From Microbacterium sp. SA39 (GTDB lineage: Bacteria; Actinomycetota; Actinomycetes; Actinomycetales; Microbacteriaceae): a stretch of 64,000 nucleotides of DNA. Each line of letters starts with the position of its first letter. The stretch's first letter is position 1. The position numbers and the translations under genes are program-made. Positions 24,242-33,343 of the stretch are shown here, in pieces. The notes under the pieces were generated by a model, which saw nothing but the letters and a program-made list of their open reading frames with translations, made no database searches and was not told the origin of the DNA. The stretch is taken from contig NZ_JXRU01000039.1 of assembly GCF_000967865.1 (NCBI RefSeq), positions 372,001 to 436,000 of the forward strand, written 5' to 3'.

Positions 24242-25531
24242 ATGTCAAAGAAGACTGTGCGCATCATCGCGCTCACGGCAGCGGCATCCTCGCTGGCCAT
24301 CGCCCTCGCCGGCTGCTCCGGTGCTCCCGAAACCCCGAGTGACGGCGGCGGCAAGCCGCTCGTCTACCTCGTCCCCAGCAGTTGGGCGAACTACCAGGGA
24401 CTGCAGGAGAACATCGACGCCTACACCGAGAAGACCGGCGTCGAGGTCGAGGTGCAGGGCGTGCCCGACGAACAGTACGACCAGAACGTCCGCGCGAAGA
24501 TCTCCTCGGGCGGCGGTGTCGACATCTTCGCCGGACTGAACGAGGAGAAGGACCCGGGCTCGTTCATGACCGAGATTTCCGACCCCGATTTCCAGGACCG
24601 GATGTCAGCCTCGGTGTTCGAGTCGATGCTGGCGACCGACGGCAAGCTCTACGGCGTTCCCGCCGCGGACGGACTCAGCACCTTCGGCGTCTTCTACAAC
24701 AAGGACGTCTTCGAGACGGCCGGCGTCACCGAAACGCCCGAGACGCTCGAGGACCTCACCGCCGCGTTCACCGCAGTCAAGGAGTCGGGCGTGACGCCGC
24801 TGTTCCTCTCTGGTAAGGATGGCTGGACGCTGCTGCAGCACCGGAACGCCGTGAACGCCGACTTCATCGGTGACAACGCCGAGCTGCCGCAGCAGCTGGC
24901 AGCGAACGAGGGCACGTGGACCGAGATCCCGGGCTTCGAGCAGCAGTACCAGAACCTCGCCGACTGGGCGAAGGGCGGCCTCACGAACGCCGACGTCCTG
25001 ACCGCGAGCTACGAGCAGAGCACGGCGGCAGTCGCGGACGGCACCGCCGGTGCGATCATCAACGGCAGCTGGGTCATCGGCGAGATCCGCGCGGCGAACC
25101 CGGAAGGGAACTTCGGATTCTTCGCCCTGCCGAACCCGGAGGGCACCACGCAGATCGCGCTGAGCCAGCCGAACATCATGCACATCGCGAAGGACAGCGC
25201 CCAGCCGGAAGCGGCGCGCGAGCTCCTCGAGTTCCTGATCGAACCGGCACAGGTGGAGAACTTCCTGGCGAGCACGCCGGGCGTCCCGGCCTTCACCGAT
25301 GTGACCGTGGGCGAGCCCGACCCGATCATGAGCGACATCCAGATCTGGGTCGACGACGAGAAGACCGGCGCCGCGTTCGACACGGCGGCGCGTTTCCCGA
25401 CCCCGCAGGACGACATCATCGCGGCGTACCAGGAGCTGCTGGCCGGACGGATCGACGTGGCCGAGTTCGGCACGCGTCTCGACACGGCCTGGCAGGCAGC
25501 CGGCAAGACCGCCGGACTCGAAGGGTTCTGA
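24242..25531 (+). CDS. ABC sugar-transporter substrate-binding lipoprotein
   Basis: 429 residues with a lipoprotein signal ending LAGC (lipidated Cys25), then the family-1 extracellular solute-binding fold (DGKLYGVPAADGLSTFGVFY, AAVADGTAGAIINGSWVIGE, TPGVPAFTDV). AAGGAAG precedes the ATG. It is the first structural gene after the ROK repressor, 59 bp downstream, and is followed by two permeases in an operon. No ATPase gene is present, as is common in actinobacteria where one MsiK-type ATPase serves many importers. Likely ligand: the oligosaccharide released by GH98. Confidence 0.9.
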   Translation: MSKKTVRIIALTAAASSLAIALAGCSGAPETPSDGGGKPLVYLVPSSWANYQGLQENIDAYTEKTGVEVEVQGVPDEQYDQNVRAKISSGGGVDIFAGLNEEKDPGSFMTEISDPDFQDRMSASVFESMLATDGKLYGVPAADGLSTFGVFYNKDVFETAGVTETPETLEDLTAAFTAVKESGVTPLFLSGKDGWTLLQHRNAVNADFIGDNAELPQQLAANEGTWTEIPGFEQQYQNLADWAKGGLTNADVLTASYEQSTAAVADGTAGAIINGSWVIGEIRAANPEGNFGFFALPNPEGTTQIALSQPNIMHIAKDSAQPEAARELLEFLIEPAQVENFLASTPGVPAFTDVTVGEPDPIMSDIQIWVDDEKTGAAFDTAARFPTPQDDIIAAYQELLAGRIDVAEFGTRLDTAWQAAGKTAGLEGF

Positions 25532-25559
25532 GCCGAAGGGCTCGGGGAAGAGGAAGAAG

Positions 25560-26450
25560 ATGAAGAACGCACTGACGGCACGCGTGTATCCGAGGACGTT
25601 CCTCGTGCCGGCCATCGTGGTCTTCACGATCTTCTTCCTCTTCCCTGCACTGCTCGGGCTGGTCCTGGCATTCACCGATGCCTCGACCCTCTCGCGCACG
25701 CAGGAGTTCATCGGTCTCGGCAACTTCGAGCTGCTCTACGTCGACAACCTGCCCGCGTTCCTCAACTCGGTCGGACTGCAGTTCCTGTACGCGGTGATCG
25801 TGACGGTGCTGAAAACGGTGGCCGGGGTCGCCCTGGCCTTTCTCCTCGACCGCGCGTTCCGGGGCAATCACGGCCTTCGCGCACTCGTGTACCTGCCGAT
25901 GATGCTCTCCACGATCGTCGTCGGCTCCACCTTCTATTTCCTCCTCGCCAACGACGGCCCGGTGAATCAGGCGCTCCGCGGCGTCGGTCTCGGATTCCTT
26001 GCGCAGGACTGGTTCGGCAGCTTCGACCTGGCGCTGTACACCGTCGGGGTGGTCGAGACCTGGATGGGGGTCGGCTGGACGATGGTGATCGTCCTCGCAG
26101 CCCTCCAAGCCGTGCCGAAGGACCTGATCGAGGCGGCGGAGCTCGACGGGGTCTCCGCCTGGCAGATGACGCGCTACCTGAAGATCCCGTTCATCATGCA
26201 CGCGATCACGTTGACGGCGCTGCTGTCGTTCGTCGCAGGCATGAAGGCGTTCGACATCATCATCGCCACCACGGGCGGAGGGCCGGGCACGGCGACGAGC
26301 GTGCTGACCATCTTCAACATGAAAGCGCTGAGCACCTCCAACCTGGGCTACGCCTCGGCGGTGAGCTTCACCCAGTTCATGCTGGTGACGCTGATCGCGC
26401 TGCTGCTCAACGCCGTCATCAACCGCAGCACGAAGGTGAAGGACCTGTGA
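25560..26450 (+). CDS. ABC sugar-transporter permease, MalF/UgpA type
   Basis: 296 residues, six membrane helices. The EAA loop reads EAAELDGVSAWQMTRYLKIPF, where the shared ATPase docks. It starts 28 bp after the binding-protein gene, with a GAGGAAGA ribosome-binding site. Its last bases overlap the next permease start by 4 bp, so the pair is translated together. Confidence 0.9.
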   Translation: MKNALTARVYPRTFLVPAIVVFTIFFLFPALLGLVLAFTDASTLSRTQEFIGLGNFELLYVDNLPAFLNSVGLQFLYAVIVTVLKTVAGVALAFLLDRAFRGNHGLRALVYLPMMLSTIVVGSTFYFLLANDGPVNQALRGVGLGFLAQDWFGSFDLALYTVGVVETWMGVGWTMVIVLAALQAVPKDLIEAAELDGVSAWQMTRYLKIPFIMHAITLTALLSFVAGMKAFDIIIATTGGGPGTATSVLTIFNMKALSTSNLGYASAVSFTQFMLVTLIALLLNAVINRSTKVKDL

Positions 26451-27265
26451 AGACTCCGGCCATTCCCCGCATCCTGACGTATCTCGCCGCCGCGGCGGTG
26501 CTGTTCGTCTATCTGGCTCCGCTGCTGCTGATCCTGCTGAACTCGGTGAAGTCCTCCGCCGAGGCTGCGACCTTCACCTTCGCGCTTCCGGAGACCTGGA
26601 TGTTCTCCAACTACGCGACGGTGCTCGGCGATCCGGCGATCGCCCGTGCCCTGATGAACAGCATCATCGTCGCCGGAGGTGTGACGGTCGGAACCATCGC
26701 CGTCTGCTCGCTGGCGGCCTATGTGATCGCGCGGCGCACCGACTGGTTCAGCAGGGGCGTGTACGCCTACCTGCTGGTGGGGCTCATCGCCCCGTTCGCG
26801 GTGATCCCGGCCATCCGGCTGCTGCAGCTCGTCGGGCTGTCGAACACGCACCTCGGACTGATCCTCGTCGACGTGGCGTCGCAGATCCCCTTCACGACGC
26901 TGCTGCTCGTCGGCTTCATCCGTCAGATCCCGCGCGAGATCGACGAGGCGGCTCTCATCGATGGTGCGGGCCCGATCACCATCTTCTTCCGCATCATCTT
27001 CCCGCTCATGCGACCCGTCACGCTCACAGTGATGGTCCTCGTGGTCACGTTCGCCTGGAACGAGTTCCAGAACGTGCTGTTCCTCACCAACTCCGACGTC
27101 TGGACCCTTCCGATGACGATCTTCAACTTCCAGAGCCTGCATTCGTTCGACTACGCGCTGGTCTCCGCGAACCTCGTGGTGACCGCGCTGCCCATGGTCG
27201 TCGTCTTCCTGCTCGCCCAGCGCTACATCATGTCCGGGATCATGGCCGGCGCGGTGAAGAGCTGA
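26447..27265 (+). CDS. ABC sugar-transporter permease, MalG/UgpE type
   Basis: 272 residues, six membrane helices, with EAALIDGAGPITIFFRIIFP as the EAA loop. GTG 26447 overlaps the upstream TGA (GTGA), and its own TGA overlaps the ATG of the alpha-fucosidase gene (TGATG). This coupling links import to hydrolysis of fucosylated substrate. Confidence 0.9.
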   Translation: MKTPAIPRILTYLAAAAVLFVYLAPLLLILLNSVKSSAEAATFTFALPETWMFSNYATVLGDPAIARALMNSIIVAGGVTVGTIAVCSLAAYVIARRTDWFSRGVYAYLLVGLIAPFAVIPAIRLLQLVGLSNTHLGLILVDVASQIPFTTLLLVGFIRQIPREIDEAALIDGAGPITIFFRIIFPLMRPVTLTVMVLVVTFAWNEFQNVLFLTNSDVWTLPMTIFNFQSLHSFDYALVSANLVVTALPMVVVFLLAQRYIMSGIMAGAVKS

Positions 27266-28617
27266 TGTCTGTTCCTGCGATTGAAAGGCCCTCCATGACC
27301 GACCGCTTCGCCCGATCCGCCTGGTTCCGGGAAGCCCGTTTCGGCCTGTTCATCCACTTCGGCGGGTACACCGTCATCCAGGACGAGGCATGGTGGCGCT
27401 CGATGGAGCGCGTCTCGATCGAGGACTATCAGCCCGCCATCGACGGCTTCCGGCCCGCGAACTTCGATCCGGAGAAATGGGCGGAAGACGCGGCCGCGGC
27501 CGGGATGAAGTACGCCGTGATGGTGGCCAAGCACCATGAGGGCTTCTGCCTCTTCGACTCGAAGCTCACCGACTACACCTCGATGCACAATGGATTCGGG
27601 CGCGATCTCGTACGCGAGTTCCTCGACGCGTTCCGCGCCCGCGGCATCAAGGTCGGCCTGTACTACTCGCTGCTCGACTGGCATCACCCCGACTATCCGG
27701 CGTACGAGGACGAGCACCACCCGCACCGCGGCGATCCCGATTGGGCCGACCACAAGCCCGACTTCCCCCGCTACCTGGAGTACATGCACGCCCAGGTGGA
27801 GGAGCTGATGACCGGCTACGGCGAGCTCGACATCCTCTGGTTCGACTTCTCCTACGGCTCCATGGTCGGCGAGACGTGGAAGGCCGACGCGCTGCTCGAG
27901 ATGGTGCGGCGGCATCAGCCCGGCATCCTCATCAACAACCGTCTGGAGACCAGCGGCGGGGGCTTCGGCTCACTCGTCGAAGACGATCCCAGCGATTGGG
28001 CAGGGGACTGGGTCTCCCCCGAGCAGCTGATCCCGGCCGAGGGCATCCGCAACGTCCACGGCGACCCGGTGCCCTGGGAGGCGAACTTCACCCACAACAA
28101 CAACTGGGGGTACTTCCGGGGCGACACGGCCTTCAAGTCGACGCGCACGATCGTGCGCAAACTCGTCGAGGTCGTCAGCAAGGGCGGCAACATGCTGCTC
28201 AACGTGGGTCCGCAGCCCGACGGCACGTTCCCGGAGGAGTCCGTGCGGACGCTGCACGAGGTGGGCGGATGGATGGATCGCAACGGCGAGAGCATCTACG
28301 GAGCCGGCATCGCCGACATCCCGAAGCCGGAGTGGGGCTACTACACGCGGAGCGGCGACACGCTGTACGCGCATGTCTTCGAGGGCCCGATCGGCCCTCT
28401 CGCGCTGACGGGAGTGGACAAGGATCGCGTCCGCTCGGCACGCCTGCTCGCGACAGGCGAGGCGATGGAGCCGGTGAGCTTCTGGCTCACCGATCCGTAT
28501 CCGGACACGGTGTTCCTCTCTTTCGGCGAGAATCCGCAGTTCACCTATCCGCTCGCGGACGACGTCGACACCGTCATCGCGATCGAGCTCGTCCCCTCTG
28601 AGCCCGACGGGTCGTGA
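27265..28617 (+). CDS. GH29 alpha-L-fucosidase, cytoplasmic
   Basis: 450 residues from ATG 27265; ATG 27295 would remove ten residues that are probably not essential. Family-29 landmarks: ARFGLFIHFGGYTV, MKYAVMVAKHHEGFCLFDSK, KVGLYYSLLDWHHPD, the nucleophile in LDILWFDFSYG (Asp194) and KGGNMLLNVGPQPDG. There is no signal peptide, so it cleaves fucose from imported oligosaccharides. The C-terminal 90 residues form a beta-sandwich. Its stop overlaps the GTG of the GH35 gene (GTGA). Together with the fucolectin domains on GH98, this is the best evidence that the locus targets fucosylated glycans. Confidence 0.93.
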   Translation: MSVPAIERPSMTDRFARSAWFREARFGLFIHFGGYTVIQDEAWWRSMERVSIEDYQPAIDGFRPANFDPEKWAEDAAAAGMKYAVMVAKHHEGFCLFDSKLTDYTSMHNGFGRDLVREFLDAFRARGIKVGLYYSLLDWHHPDYPAYEDEHHPHRGDPDWADHKPDFPRYLEYMHAQVEELMTGYGELDILWFDFSYGSMVGETWKADALLEMVRRHQPGILINNRLETSGGGFGSLVEDDPSDWAGDWVSPEQLIPAEGIRNVHGDPVPWEANFTHNNNWGYFRGDTAFKSTRTIVRKLVEVVSKGGNMLLNVGPQPDGTFPEESVRTLHEVGGWMDRNGESIYGAGIADIPKPEWGYYTRSGDTLYAHVFEGPIGPLALTGVDKDRVRSARLLATGEAMEPVSFWLTDPYPDTVFLSFGENPQFTYPLADDVDTVIAIELVPSEPDGS

Positions 28618-30791
28618 CGTATCGTCTCGATGTCGCCGATCGCGAGCAGCGGTCGTCGGCACCTCTGCCGTGGGCGGGCGACACCAGGGACGGCATGTCG
28701 CTGTCGGTGAGCAGGCGCGGGTGGCGACGCGACGGGCGCCCGTGGTTCCCGCTCAGCGGCGAGTACCACTATGCGCGCTCGCCGCGTCATCGATGGCGCG
28801 ACGAGCTGGTCAAGATGAAGGCGGCCGGCCTCGACGTCGTGGCGACCTACGTGCTCTGGAATCATCACGAGCCCGCGCCGGACGAATGGCGCTGGAACGG
28901 AGACGAGGACCTGCGCGCTTTCGTCGAGGAGTGCGCACGGGCAGGTCTGCTGGTCTGGTTGCGGATCGGCCCGCACTGCAATGCGGAGGCGACGAACGGC
29001 GGTCTTCCCGACTTCGCACTCCCCGGCAGTCGGTCGGACGATCCGGACTACCTGGCGCGAGTCGAACGCTACTGGGCTCGCCTGGGCCAGGAGGTCGATG
29101 GACTCCTCTTCGCCGACGGTGGGCCGGTGATCGCCGTCCAGCTCGAGAACGAGTTCGATGAGGGCGACCCCGCGCACATCGCCACGCTGCACGCGCTCGC
29201 CCGGCGCTGCGGACTGGATGCGCCGTTCTTCTCCGTCACGGCGAACACGCGCTTCGATCGCTCGTCGCCCGTGCTGCCGCTGCTGGGCGGATACGCGTAT
29301 CGCGGGTGGGAACCCGGCGGCGGTTCGGAGGCGGTCAGCGGCTACTCCTTCGGCACCGACGAGTGGCAGGCCACGACGGACCTGGGCCGCATCTACTACG
29401 CCGCCGAGGAGTACCCGCGCGGCTACATCGAGATGGGCACCGGAAGCCCGATGCGCGGCTGCGACCGGTTCCTGGTGGATCCCGACGACGTGGTCGCTCA
29501 GGCCCACGATGCCCTCGGCCGCGGGGCATCGATGCTCGGCTACTACATGTTCCACGGCGGCACGCAGCAGCCGGGACTGCACGGCGACTGGTCGCTGAGC
29601 TACGACTTCCAGGCGCCGATCGGCGAGTTCGGCATGCTGCGACCCAGCTGGTCGCGGTACCGGCGTCTGCACAGCCTGATCAAAGCGTTCACCCCGGAGC
29701 TGGACGCGGCCGGAGTCGTGCGCGACCCGCATGCCCGGCACGATCCCGTCGACACCTCGCGACTTCGACACATCGGCAGGTTCGACGAGCGGGGCAGCGG
29801 ATTCTGGTTCGTGAACAACCGTCAGCGCAACGTCGAGATGCCGCAGCGGGACGACGTGCAGACCGAGGTCGTGACGAAGTCGGACGCGCTGAGGGTTCCC
29901 GACCGGCCGATGAGCGTGCCGCCCGGAGCATTCGCGGCGTTCCCCGTGCGTCTCCTCGTCGGTGAGGCGCAGATCCTCTGGGCGACGCTGCAGCCGCTCA
30001 CGCGGATGCAGATCGACGGAGTCGACACGGTCGTGCTCTGGCGACCCTCCTGGAGTACCGGCGAGCTGGCCACGCGGGATGCCGTCGAGATCGACGACGG
30101 GCACGACGTGGTCCGCCGCGACGCAGGCGAGGGGATCACTGTGCGCTCCTCGCCGGGACCGTGGAGCGCGCGTATCGGAGGAGGCCGAGTCGTCGTGGTC
30201 GATGAGGCCGACTCCCTCGCCGCCTCGCCGCTGCGGTTCGGCGGTGCCGACCGACTGGTCTTCAGCCGCGACGGCGATCTGGTCGACCAGGACTCTCTGA
30301 CGTGGCTCGCGTCGCCGAAGACGGAACTCGTCGTCGATGTCATCCCGGGCGACCTCGTGGCCCCGGGTGGTCAGTGGACCAAGGGTGGGACGTCGCCGAT
30401 ACCCGGCGCGGCCCGATGGGTCACGACCGTGCCTCCTGCAACGGTCGAGCCGCCCGACCTCGTCGGCATCGGCGGGGAGCGCTGGCTCTTCGACCTGGAC
30501 GATCACTCCTTCGACGGCGTCGCCGAGGCGCAGTTGATCGTGGACTACGTCGGGGCGTCCGCGTCGCTGCGCGCAGACGACGAGATCATCGCAGAGGACC
30601 TGTTCCACGGAGAGCCCTGGGTGATCGATCTCGCGCACGTGGTGAAGCGGCATCCCGGGCGGCTCATGCTGCACATCGAACCGTGGGACGACGGCATCCG
30701 CGGAGTCGAAAGACCGGACGGGCCCGATGGGCTTCGGCGAGGGGACTTCCGCCCGCTGGTGCGGGTGGGCTGGGAGACGAGAGAAGGATGA
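28614..30791 (+). CDS. GH35 beta-galactosidase, cytoplasmic
   Basis: 725 residues from GTG 28614. The barrel opens FPLSGEYHYARSPRHRWRDE and shows DVVATYVLWNHHEP, the acid/base Glu180 in VIAVQLENEFDEG, and the likely nucleophile Glu273 in GYIEMGTGSPM. The usual family motif around the nucleophile is E(F/Y)W.GW, so this subfamily is divergent there. Jelly-roll domains occupy the C-terminal half. No signal peptide is seen. In the pathway it would release beta-linked galactose after fucose and the terminal alpha-sugar are gone. It overlaps both neighbours by 4 bp. Confidence 0.85.
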   Translation: MTYRLDVADREQRSSAPLPWAGDTRDGMSLSVSRRGWRRDGRPWFPLSGEYHYARSPRHRWRDELVKMKAAGLDVVATYVLWNHHEPAPDEWRWNGDEDLRAFVEECARAGLLVWLRIGPHCNAEATNGGLPDFALPGSRSDDPDYLARVERYWARLGQEVDGLLFADGGPVIAVQLENEFDEGDPAHIATLHALARRCGLDAPFFSVTANTRFDRSSPVLPLLGGYAYRGWEPGGGSEAVSGYSFGTDEWQATTDLGRIYYAAEEYPRGYIEMGTGSPMRGCDRFLVDPDDVVAQAHDALGRGASMLGYYMFHGGTQQPGLHGDWSLSYDFQAPIGEFGMLRPSWSRYRRLHSLIKAFTPELDAAGVVRDPHARHDPVDTSRLRHIGRFDERGSGFWFVNNRQRNVEMPQRDDVQTEVVTKSDALRVPDRPMSVPPGAFAAFPVRLLVGEAQILWATLQPLTRMQIDGVDTVVLWRPSWSTGELATRDAVEIDDGHDVVRRDAGEGITVRSSPGPWSARIGGGRVVVVDEADSLAASPLRFGGADRLVFSRDGDLVDQDSLTWLASPKTELVVDVIPGDLVAPGGQWTKGGTSPIPGAARWVTTVPPATVEPPDLVGIGGERWLFDLDDHSFDGVAEAQLIVDYVGASASLRADDEIIAEDLFHGEPWVIDLAHVVKRHPGRLMLHIEPWDDGIRGVERPDGPDGLRRGDFRPLVRVGWETREG

Positions 30792-31346
30792 CAGCCATGG
30801 ATGAAGATCTGCGTATCGGCATCGTCGGGTTCGGCCTGCGCTCGATCCTATGGCGCGACATCCATCGCCCGGACGGGGGTGCCGGACTGGTTCGACCTCG
30901 ACAACTGGCCGCCCCTCAGTCAGACCGGCCCCGATCCGGTCGTCGACGTCGAGGACATCTCGCAGATGAACATGGTGCTCGAGAACGGCGTGCTCGCGTC
31001 GTACCAGCAGTGTCATTTCACGCCCGACTACTGGCGGAACTACACGGTCATCGGCACGGAGGGCCGCCTCGAGAACTTCGGCGACGAGGTGGGTGCCCGC
31101 GTGCACGTGTGGAACCGTCGGCATGATGGATACGCCGAACCCGACGAGGTGCACATCGTGCCGGAACCGCCGGCGGGGGCGCTGCACGGTGGCGCCGACC
31201 GCCTTCTCATCGACGAGTTCCTGCGCTTCGTGCGGCAGGGCGGCATGACGGAGACGTCTCCGCTGGCCGCGCGCGATGCCGCGGCCGCTGACTCACCGCC
31301 CGCGACGGTACCGCCCAGGAAGAAGGAGCCAGCATGGCCAGTGTGA
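30788..31346 (+). pseudogene. Gfo/Idh/MocA-family sugar oxidoreductase, large internal deletion and frameshift
   Basis: From ATG 30788 the frame gives MTAMDEDLRIGIVGFGLRSI then LWRDIHRPDGG, the nucleotide-binding start of a Gfo/Idh/MocA dehydrogenase. At about 30870-30882 the coding sense jumps to another frame that resumes in the C-terminal domain (VPDWFDLDNWPPLSQTG, YTVIGTEGRLENFGDEVG, RLLIDEFLRFVRQGGMTETS) and ends at 31346. Roughly 200 central residues, including the catalytic Lys motif, are gone. The coding remnant overlaps the GH35 stop (ATGA), so its original place was in this operon. It may once have oxidised the released sugar. The reading from 30801 alone is not a functional start. 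Confidence 0.8.
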
Positions 31347-32425
31347 TCACAGACGCTCGTGCATTCCTCGTCGATGTCGCCGTGGAAACCGAACGCACGG
31401 ATGCCGTGCAGAGTTTCGTGTCGCAGGAGACGATCTTCGTCGACCTCGCCACGAGCGACGGACTACACGGCCTCGGCTACTCCTACACGATCGGGACAGG
31501 GGGTCGCGCGGTGCTGTCGATGCTGCGCGACCACCTGCTACCGATCCTGATCGGACAGGAGGCCGACCGGATCGAGGCGGTCTGGTACCGCCTCTTCGCC
31601 TCCACCCGCGCGACGACGACGGGAGCGATCACGTCACTCGCCCTTGCGGCGGTCGACACGGCGCTGTGGGACGTCGCGTCGCGACGGGCCGCGCTGCCAT
31701 TGTGGCGGTTGGCGGGCGGGTTTCGGCGCGAAATTCCGCTGTACGACACCGAGGGGGGATGGCTGCATCTCGGCGTCGAAGAGCTCGTGAAAGGAGCGCT
31801 GGCCTCGCAGCGCGCGGGCCTCAAGGGTGTCAAGGTGAAGATCGGCAAGCCGAACGGACAGGAGGACCGAGAACGCCTCGCGGCTGTCCGCGAGGCCGTA
31901 GGTTCGCACTTCGACATCATGGTCGACGCCAACCAGTCGATGACGAGCGCGGAAGCGATCCGTCGCGCGCGCCTGTTCGACGGACTCGACCTCGGGTGGA
32001 TCGAGGAGCCGCTGCCCGCCGACGACATCGAAGGTCACGCGCGGCTTGCTGCCTCCACCAGCACCCCGATCGCGGTAGGGGAATCGATGTACTCGATCGC
32101 GCAGTTCCGCGAGTACCTCGATCGAGGTGCCGCGGGCATCGTGCTGGTGGACGCCGCCCGGGTCGGGGGCATCACGCCTTGGCTCAAGGTGGCGCACCTT
32201 GCCGAGTCGTTCAACGTGCACGTCTGCCCGCACTTCCTCATGGAACTGCACGTGAGTCTGGTGGCCGCGGTTCCCAACGGCCGCTACGTCGAACACATCC
32301 CACAACTGCGCGCGATCACGAAGACCGGCATGATCATCGAAGACGGTCGTGCGCTCGCGCCGGAGTCCCTCGGGCTCGGGATCGACTGGAACCGCGACGC
32401 CATGGACGACAGGACCGTGCTCTGA
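31334..32425 (+). CDS. Enolase-superfamily sugar-acid dehydratase (talarate/galactarate-dehydratase-like)
   Basis: 363 residues with AGAAGGAG before the ATG. All mandelate-racemase-subgroup catalytic elements are present: K-x-K in GVKVKIGKPNG, metal ligands in MVDANQ, IEEPL and VGES, and the base His in CPHFLMELHVSL. DAARVGGITPWLKVAHLAES and EEPLPADDIEGHARLA are close to the L-talarate/galactarate dehydratase type. The enzyme would dehydrate an aldonic or aldaric acid to a 2-keto-3-deoxy acid. In this context L-fuconate or D-galactonate are plausible substrates, but specificity cannot be read from the sequence. Confidence 0.85.
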   Translation: MASVITDARAFLVDVAVETERTDAVQSFVSQETIFVDLATSDGLHGLGYSYTIGTGGRAVLSMLRDHLLPILIGQEADRIEAVWYRLFASTRATTTGAITSLALAAVDTALWDVASRRAALPLWRLAGGFRREIPLYDTEGGWLHLGVEELVKGALASQRAGLKGVKVKIGKPNGQEDRERLAAVREAVGSHFDIMVDANQSMTSAEAIRRARLFDGLDLGWIEEPLPADDIEGHARLAASTSTPIAVGESMYSIAQFREYLDRGAAGIVLVDAARVGGITPWLKVAHLAESFNVHVCPHFLMELHVSLVAAVPNGRYVEHIPQLRAITKTGMIIEDGRALAPESLGLGIDWNRDAMDDRTVL

Positions 32426-32485
32426 CGTCTCGCAGGAGCCAGCGATGACGGTCGTCCGCACACTGAGCCGAACACGGGAGGAATC

Positions 32486-32821
32486 ATGCGCGTCGCCCTG
32501 CACTCGATGATCATCGGCGGTGCCGTCGAAGGTTACGTGACCCACCACGCGGACATCCCCGAGGAGCTTCGCGTCCTGTTCAGGGAGGCCGGCATCGCGG
32601 ACTGGACCATATGGCGGTCGGGGCTGCACCTGTTCCATCTGGTCGAGTGCGACGATTTCGCGCACGCCATGAGCATCGTGCAGCCGCACCCGGCTAACGA
32701 GCGATGGCAGCGCAATATCGGCAGGTTCGTCGACGGCTTCTTCGGCCCTGACGGCGAAGTGGCGTTCTCCCCGATCGAACGGGTCTGGTCGATGAAAGGA
32801 CAGCTGTCAGGCTCCGAGTGA
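32486..32821 (+). CDS. L-rhamnose/L-fucose mutarotase family protein
   Basis: 111 residues, a single ferredoxin-like domain: MRVALHSMIIGGAVEGYVTH, HADIPEELRVLFREAGIADW, TIWRSGLHLFHLVECDDF and a C-terminal WQRNIGRFVDGFF. This is the RhaM family, which interconverts anomers of 6-deoxy sugars including L-fucose. GGGAGGAATC precedes the ATG. It closes the glycan locus and fits an L-fucose route. Its last 15 bp overlap the convergent minus-strand gene. Confidence 0.88.
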   Translation: MRVALHSMIIGGAVEGYVTHHADIPEELRVLFREAGIADWTIWRSGLHLFHLVECDDFAHAMSIVQPHPANERWQRNIGRFVDGFFGPDGEVAFSPIERVWSMKGQLSGSE

Positions 32822-33343
32822 TCCCTGGATACGGCGGATGACGGTGCCGCGCGCCCCGGAGGCGAGGAGCCCGGGGCCGAGGGGGCCGGCCGTGTCTGCG
32901 CCCAGCAGGGGTAGTCGGCGGAGAGCGGCAGCTGCATTCGGCGCGAGGTGCTCGAGCTGCCAGCGCACCTCGACCTCGACGGCGCCGGAATCATCCGGAT
33001 GTGCGAGCCCGACTGCTGTGGCTGCATACGCCGCCGCTCCGAGCGCATGCGCTCCCATGTGCGCGACGCCGGCGGCTTGAGCGGCAGCCCTGGCCGCAGC
33101 GACGCCGGCAGGCGTGTGCGCGCTCGCCGCCGCCCGTCCCGCGACGAACCGCCGACGGATCTCGCCCGCCGCCGTGAGCTCCCCGCTCGCAAAGGCCCGC
33201 GCACGGGCGATCGCGTCTCGAGCGCGGTCATCGCCCGGCGCCTCGGCTTCGAACAGGGGCAGCACCCGCTCCGCGCAGTCCGCCGCCCAGACGGCGACGA
33301 ATCGGCGATCCGCATCGCTGAGCGCCTGCGGCGAGCCGGTCAC
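32807..33343 (-). CDS. Imm5-like putative immunity protein
   Basis: 178 residues from GTG 33343. FVAVWAADCAERVLPLFEAE, DRARDAIARARAF, and the Ala/His-rich run ending AHMGAHALGAAAYAATAVGL match proteins annotated as putative immunity protein (Imm-5 type), all-helical and cytoplasmic. The start overlaps the stop of the small upstream gene (GTGA), so both are in one operon. No toxin gene is adjacent. The family is widespread without toxins, so a real immunity role is unproven. The longer frame to 33553 covers the small gene and is not used. Confidence 0.75.
   Translation of the reverse strand: MTGSPQALSDADRRFVAVWAADCAERVLPLFEAEAPGDDRARDAIARARAFASGELTAAGEIRRRFVAGRAAASAHTPAGVAAARAAAQAAGVAHMGAHALGAAAYAATAVGLAHPDDSGAVEVEVRWQLEHLAPNAAAALRRLPLLGADTAGPLGPGLLASGARGTVIRRIQGSLGA

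Noticed and set aside
28545..31187. 880-residue minus-strand open frame across the GH35 region
   Set aside because: It lies antisense to well-supported GH35 and neighbours; the translation is Arg/His/Asp-rich without any fold. High G+C creates such shadows.
33340..33343. Reading the Imm5-like gene as part of a toxin-immunity pair
   Set aside because: No toxin-like gene or polymorphic-toxin C-terminus lies nearby; only the family name suggests immunity.
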